From: a virus
Reading direction: 5' to 3' (one strand)
IMG/VR virus record: IMGVR_UViG_3300025889_001027
Span: 1-22,692 of that record
Length of the DNA: 22,692 bases
Shown: piece by piece, positions 19,811 through 22,692 of the stretch
Position numbering within the stretch: position 1 is the stretch's first letter
How the letters are laid out: every line of letters starts with the position of its first letter
Notes under the pieces: generated by a model
The model's input: the letters and a program-made list of their open reading frames with translations, nothing else
What the model was told of the DNA's origin: nothing
Database searches by the model: none
Program-made: the position numbers and the translations under genes

Positions 19811-20841
19811 ATTCCGCCTAGCATAAACGAAACAATGATTGCATCTACTCCAGGTCCAGTAGCACCAGTTGGTCCAGTTGCTCCTGTAGGCCCAGTTGCA
19901 CCGTTAGTTCCTGCTGGTCCAGTAGGGCCTGTAGGTCCAGTAGCACCTACTGCTCCATTGGCTCCCGCAGGGCCTGTGGCTCCTGTTGCTCCCACAGGGC
20001 CTGTTGCTCCGACTGGTCCTGTCGCTCCTGCTGGACCCGTAGGTCCTGTAGCACCGACATCACCTTGTGGGCCTTGAGGCCCTGTAGCGCCCGTAGCGCC
20101 CACAGCACCTGCTGGTCCGACATCTCCAGTCACTCCTTGTGGTCCAGTGGCTCCTACGGGTCCTGTAGCCCCTGTAGGACCTATATTTCCCTGAATACCT
20201 TGCGGCCCTGTGGCACCTGTAGCACCAGTATCGCCTGTAACGCCTTGTACACCCTGTGGACCTGTAGCTCCTGCTGGGCCTGTAGCACCAGTTGGTCCAG
20301 TATCACCAGTAACACCTTGTGCTCCAGTAGCACCAACGGGACCTGTAGGTCCTGTGACACCTGCTGGGCCAGTTGCTCCTGTTGGTCCTTCAACTCCTTG
20401 TGGGCCTGTAGCACCAACGGGGCCTGTTGCGCCTACTGCACCTGTTGGTCCTGTTGCGCCTTCTACGCCTTGTGGACCAGTAGGTCCAGTCGCTCCCGTT
20501 GCTCCTGTATCACCTGTAGGTCCTTGTGAACCTGTTGCTCCCGCTGGACCCGTAACACCTGTGGGTCCTGTGGCACCTTGTGGTCCTGTTGCACCCGTCG
20601 AACCCGTAGGGCCTGTGGCACCAGTTGGGCCAGAACTTCCTGTAGCACCTGTAACTCCTGTCGGACCAGTGGCCCCTGTCGCACCTGTTGCGCCAGTGAC
20701 ACCATTAGTTCCCTGTGGACCTTGAGGTCCTGTTGGTCCTTGTGGACCAGTAACGCCAGGGTTTCCTTGCGGTCCTTGATCTGCTGAAAACTCTACAGCA
20801 ACTTGTGGTGTAATAGATTCAATGACGATGATTGTTGTCAC
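19807..20841 (-). CDS. Collagen-like protein, 344 aa
   Basis: GTG 20841 overlaps the upstream stop (GTGA). Residues 1-22 form a beta-strand leader ([20 protein letters not shown]). Residues 23-330 are about 100 Gly-X-Y triplets, mainly [12 protein letters not shown] and GVT. The end is [14 protein letters not shown]. Thr is very frequent in the Y position, and no Lys, Arg, His, Cys, Trp or Tyr occurs anywhere. It probably forms a collagen-type trimeric fibre rod. Two glycosyltransferases follow directly, which suggests Thr-linked glycosylation. Its length and repeat number may vary between related phages. Confidence 0.9.
   Translation of the reverse strand: MTTIIVIESITPQVAVEFSADQGPQGNPGVTGPQGPTGPQGPQGTNGVTGATGATGATGPTGVTGATGSSGPTGATGPTGSTGATGPQGATGPTGVTGPAGATGSQGPTGDTGATGATGPTGPQGVEGATGPTGAVGATGPVGATGPQGVEGPTGATGPAGVTGPTGPVGATGAQGVTGDTGPTGATGPAGATGPQGVQGVTGDTGATGATGPQGIQGNIGPTGATGPVGATGPQGVTGDVGPAGAVGATGATGPQGPQGDVGATGPTGPAGATGPVGATGPVGATGATGPAGANGAVGATGPTGPTGPAGTNGATGPTGATGPTGATGPGVDAIIVSFMLGGM
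19852..20775 (-). repeat. Collagen triplet repeat tract (about 924 bases)
   Basis: Nine-base units of the kind GGxCCxGTx (Gly-Pro/Ala-Thr/Gln) run through most of the gene with many near-identical copies. The tract is expected to recombine and to vary in length between related genomes. It also produces several long open frames in the other frames and strand, which are shadows. Confidence 0.8.
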
Positions 20842-21176
20842 GTTGTTACAGCTCCTGTCACCACGAACTTGCCTTCAAGAATACGAGTAATAACTCCACC
20901 AGAATCTAAAACTAAATCATAAACATAACGGCCTGCAGTAATAGCACCTGTAATAGAGGCATCTAAAGTTACTGTAACCCTACCTTGAGCACCTAATGTT
21001 ATTTCGCCATTAGATGTAGTTGCTACAACTGTGGTGGTAGATGCGCCAACAAACGGGCGCACAGTCATAGTCGCTGTGTAGTTAGTCAAGTCCCAAGGTG
21101 TAGTGTCATTCTTGATTTGGAACTGAAAATTGAATGTGGTTGCTTGTTCGCAGATAAGATTATATTTCGCGCTCAA
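20838..21176 (-). CDS. Beta-rich virion protein, 112 aa
   Basis: TTG 21176 is in a TTGA overlap with the previous stop. The product begins [20 protein letters not shown], then [36 protein letters not shown] and [14 protein letters not shown]. The 'YN....QG.TF......G...DL.GYTA.M..R........G.Y.YDL....G...R...G.F.V' pattern is a small phage beta-sandwich family seen near tail genes in aquatic phages. The function is unknown, likely a virion component. Confidence 0.7.
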   Translation of the reverse strand: MSAKYNLICEQATTFNFQFQIKNDTTPWDLTNYTATMTVRPFVGASTTTVVATTSNGEITLGAQGRVTVTLDASITGAITAGRYVYDLVLDSGGVITRILEGKFVVTGAVTT

Positions 21177-21463
21177 GATGAGATCTTTCTGAGAGCAGCC
21201 GCTGCAGCCAAGCCAGAAGTGCCAGCGAGGTAATTACATACGCCGCTGAAATCGAGATGATTGAGAGCAGGACCCGTAATACCAGCGATGTCATTGAGTA
21301 CTCCTACTGTGTCTGTATGGTAGGTAGTTACGCCTCTAGCAGCAGCCCACTGACGTGCAGCAAGGGCTTGGTCAACCATCTCTGGGTTGAGACGATAAGT
21401 GCCACCATTAGCAAGGCGGTTCAATTCTTGATTGAGTGTTGTTCCATCTACACCTAGTGCCAC
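21173..21463 (-). CDS. Hypothetical virion-block protein, 96 aa
   Basis: GTG 21463 follows AAGGAGAGATAA. The protein begins VALGVDGTTLNQELNRLANG and is helical with YRLNPEMVDQALAARQWAAA and ALNHLDFSGVCNYLAGTSGL, ending [12 protein letters not shown] hydrophobic-Ala-rich C-terminus is present, but no membrane segment is convincing. No family is recognised. It is coupled to the beta-rich gene downstream. Confidence 0.6.
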   Translation of the reverse strand: MALGVDGTTLNQELNRLANGGTYRLNPEMVDQALAARQWAAARGVTTYHTDTVGVLNDIAGITGPALNHLDFSGVCNYLAGTSGLAAAAALRKISS

Positions 21464-21473
21464 TTATCTCTCC

Positions 21474-21632
21474 TTACTTCTTCTTCTTTGCTACTGCTGC
21501 GTTATCTACCAAGTTTGGATATGGACGACCAGCCGCTTTAGCACGCTTCTTTGCTGCGCTCTTCTGTGCTGGTGTCAGTTTCTTTGATGTCTTCTTTGGG
21601 TTCTTTGTATCCCAAAATGCTTTCTTTTTCAC
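21474..21632 (-). CDS. Lysine-rich small protein, 52 aa
   Basis: GTG 21632 overlaps the stop of the DUF6321-like gene (GTGA). The protein begins VKKKAFWDTKNPKKTSKKLT and ends PNLVDNAAVAKKKK. Sixteen of the 52 residues are Lys, and APPY/RPYPN-like turns separate them. The 'FWDTKNPKK...LTP..K..AK.RA.AAGRPYPNLVDN' pattern occurs in phage genomes as a conserved tiny ORF. A nucleic-acid-binding or packaging role is inference from charge. Confidence 0.6.
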   Translation of the reverse strand: MKKKAFWDTKNPKKTSKKLTPAQKSAAKKRAKAAGRPYPNLVDNAAVAKKKK

Positions 21633-21901
21633 CACTTCACCTTATCTGCCCAATATGCTGCACTCATCTTGCCTTTGGCAATGTTCTTTGCGTGACGGGC
21701 CTTGAAGGACTTCTGTCGTTTTGTAGGTTGTCTATCGCCTGTTACGCCTTGTTGTCCGAATCGGATGGTCTTGACTTGACTTCCTTCTTTGGCAACGACG
21801 ACGTGGCTCTTAGTTGGGTGAGAAGGCGTACGCTTGGGTTTGTTGAAGCCCGTAACGCCAGCTCTTGCAAGACGCGGATCACGCTTTGTCTTTCTTTCCA
21901 T
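21629..21901 (-). CDS. DUF6321-like basic protein, 90 aa
   Basis: The start chosen is ATG 21901; ATG 21910 is also possible. The protein begins MERKTKRDPRLARAGVTGFN, then KPKRTPSHPTKSHVVVAKEG and IRFGQQGVTG, and ends KARHAKNIAKGKMSAAYWAD-KVKW. This is the conserved profile of a short, highly basic phage protein family I know as DUF6321. The conserved KARHAKNIAKGKMSAAYWA end is its best mark. The role is unknown; location among other Lys-rich genes suggests a virion or DNA-packaging link. Confidence 0.8.
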   Translation of the reverse strand: MERKTKRDPRLARAGVTGFNKPKRTPSHPTKSHVVVAKEGSQVKTIRFGQQGVTGDRQPTKRQKSFKARHAKNIAKGKMSAAYWADKVKW

Positions 21902-22022
21902 ACTCACCATACTTTCCTAGAACTGCACGAATCGTGCCATTCTTGTTGAGTCTGACAACCATCCCGTCTCTGATAATGACAGAGTTGAACTTCTCACGTC
22001 GGCGGTATTGACCCGACGACAT
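21879..22022 (-). CDS. Hypothetical basic protein, 47 aa
   Basis: ATG 22022 is in a TAATG overlap with the upstream stop. The product begins MSSGQYRRREKFNSVIIRDG and continues MVVRLNKNGTIRAVLGKYGE, ending in a Lys-rich tail. It looks like a small beta-hairpin protein with basic ends. Its last 23 bases overlap the next gene's start. No family is recognised. Confidence 0.55.
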   Translation of the reverse strand: MSSGQYRRREKFNSVIIRDGMVVRLNKNGTIRAVLGKYGEYGKKDKA

Positions 22023-22186
22023 TACTTCTTCTTTTTCTTCTTAGCTTTTGGCTTGGACTTGCCAGCCTCAGATAAAGCGATAGCGATTGCTTGCTTGCGG
22101 CTCTTGACTACTGGGCCACCTTTACCTGAATGCAAGGTTCCGCGCTTGAACTCGCCCATCACCTTTGCTTCTTTAGTCTTCTTCAT
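22022..22186 (-). CDS. DUF6496-like small basic protein, 54 aa
   Basis: ATG 22186 overlaps the upstream TGA (ATGA). The protein reads MKKTKEAKVMGEFKRGTLHS, then GKGGPVVKSRKQAIAIALSE, then a poly-Lys end. 'VMGEFK.G.LHSGKGG.VVKSR.QAIAIALSEAG' is the DUF6496 profile found in bacteria and phages. The function is unknown. The AIAIALSEAGK helix is its best-conserved part. Confidence 0.8.
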   Translation of the reverse strand: MKKTKEAKVMGEFKRGTLHSGKGGPVVKSRKQAIAIALSEAGKSKPKAKKKKKK

Positions 22187-22305
22187 TTCTTCTTGGCCTT
22201 TTTCTTAGCAGCAATCTTTTTCATAGCGGCTTTCTTGCCGTATTCCTTGACCATTTCCTTTTTGGATTCGGTCTTCTCGTGCTTCTTTCCATAGTGCATC
22301 GGCAT
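22183..22305 (-). CDS. Lysine-rich mini-protein, 40 aa
   Basis: ATG 22305 is in a TAATG overlap with the upstream stop. It encodes MPMHYGKKHEKTESKKEMVK followed by EYGKKAAMKKIAAKKKAKKK; 16 of 40 residues are Lys. It is helical and highly positive, like a histone tail or a DNA-condensing peptide. No family is recognised. It is coupled on both sides. Confidence 0.55.
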   Translation of the reverse strand: MPMHYGKKHEKTESKKEMVKEYGKKAAMKKIAAKKKAKKK

Positions 22306-22469
22306 TATTTTTGCCCCTTTGGGTATGCGCCATTAGCGCCCTTTTGCAATTCTTCGTATGTCATAAATGGACGGCTGTTCTGGTCTGCTGGATATTCCTT
22401 GTACCAACCAGGATGATCTGCAGGGTTGTACTTATTGTTCTGTAGGTTTGGGTCTTTTGCTGTAGGCAT
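22305..22469 (-). CDS. Hypothetical small protein, 54 aa
   Basis: ATG 22469 follows AAGGAGTAAGA, an excellent ribosome binding site that overlaps the previous stop. The protein begins MPTAKDPNLQNNKYNPADHP, then GWYKEYPADQNSRPFMTYEE and ends LQKGANGAYPKGQK. It is rich in Pro, Asn and Tyr with little secondary structure. No family can be named. It belongs to the cluster of small virion-block proteins. Confidence 0.6.
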   Translation of the reverse strand: MPTAKDPNLQNNKYNPADHPGWYKEYPADQNSRPFMTYEELQKGANGAYPKGQK

Positions 22470-22472
22470 TTC

Positions 22473-22692
22473 TTACTCCTTGAAGGTAAGTGTATTTCCA
22501 TCGAATGCTTTACCAGATTCGTTGGATAATCTGAGTGCTGCGTCTATATCTTTTTGTTTGGTAGATATTGGCTCTACGCCCTGCTTTACAGCAGAGTAAT
22601 AGGATTCCAATTCTTTGTTGTCTTTCTTTTCTCTGTCTTTATCCCAGCCTTGCCGAGTAGGGAAGCACCCTGCAAATGCAAAGTTTGCTGCT
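22473..22692 (-). CDS. Partial hypothetical protein (C-terminal 72 residues)
   Basis: The open frame enters from the right edge and stops at 22473. The visible part reads AANFAFAGCFPTRQGWDKDR, then KDNKELESYYSAVKQGVEPI and KDIDAALRLSNESGKAFDGN, ending TLTFKE. 'ESYY.AVK.GV.P..T....ID.A...SNESG.AFD' recurs in phage genomes in front of small basic proteins. The N-terminus is missing and the function unknown. Confidence 0.6.
   Translation of the reverse strand, partial: AANFAFAGCFPTRQGWDKDREKKDNKELESYYSAVKQGVEPISTKQKDIDAALRLSNESGKAFDGNTLTFKE

Noticed and set aside
19835-20787. Several long ORFs on both strands inside the collagen tract (for example Pro/Ala/Val or Cys/Ser-rich frames)
   Set aside because: They are mirror products of the nine-base repeat units. 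Only the minus-strand Gly-X-Y frame has coupled start and stop junctions with its neighbours.
1-22692. tRNA genes, integrase, attachment sites, insertion sequences or transposases
   Set aside because: None were seen by eye on either strand; the gene-free intervals are too short (about 100 bases at most) and no recombinase motif was found. A covariance-model scan would be needed to exclude tRNAs formally.

Overview
The window is a gene-dense stretch of a tailed double-stranded DNA phage (or a prophage segment). A WhiB-family regulator and a proteasome-type Ntn hydrolase, both typical of Actinobacteria, sit in its replication block, so an actinobacterial host is the best inference. The base composition looks moderate rather than GC-rich. 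Several virion genes belong to families I associate with aquatic phages. Together these suggest an aquatic, perhaps freshwater, low-GC actinobacterium, but nothing in the sequence proves it. No terminase, portal, capsid or integrase gene is visible.

Layout: four alternating blocks. (1) 1-2836, plus strand: a run of tiny, mostly Cys-rich or membrane ORFs, then a lytic transglycosylase-like protein and a beta-class DNA methyltransferase, closed by a GC-rich hairpin terminator at 2880. (2) 9797 down to 2903, minus strand: the replication and nucleic-acid block. In order of transcription it has a proteasome-like Ntn hydrolase, a Cas4/RecB-type nuclease, a zinc-motif protein, WhiB, a RecA/DnaB-type ATPase, an Hjc-like resolvase, small proteins, a primase split into overlapping CHC2 and Toprim ORFs, a nucleotide-modification-associated protein, an endonuclease VII-like HNH nuclease, a sigma-like factor and an FmdB-like zinc ribbon. 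(3) 9900-10669, plus strand: a zinc-ribbon protein and a PD-(D/E)XK-like nuclease. (4) 22692 down to 10704, minus strand: virion and lysis genes. These are lysine-rich small proteins, beta-rich structural proteins, a collagen-like protein coupled to a GT25 glycosyltransferase, a GT4 glycosyltransferase, fibre and tail proteins, a large 733-residue tail protein, a probable holin, an M15-type endolysin and a second holin candidate. A strong hairpin terminator at 10644-10680 ends this block.

Almost every junction inside the blocks is an ATGA, GTGA, TTGA or TAATG overlap. This implies long translationally coupled polycistrons and reveals many genes of 28-60 codons that size cut-offs miss. There is no gene-free stretch longer than about 100 bases. 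The points most worth a second look are the virus-encoded proteasome-like hydrolase with its catalytic residues in place, the Lys/Arg-free collagen-like protein with two adjacent glycosyltransferases, the split overlapping primase, the cluster of Lys-rich mini-proteins, and the many small zinc-motif proteins.
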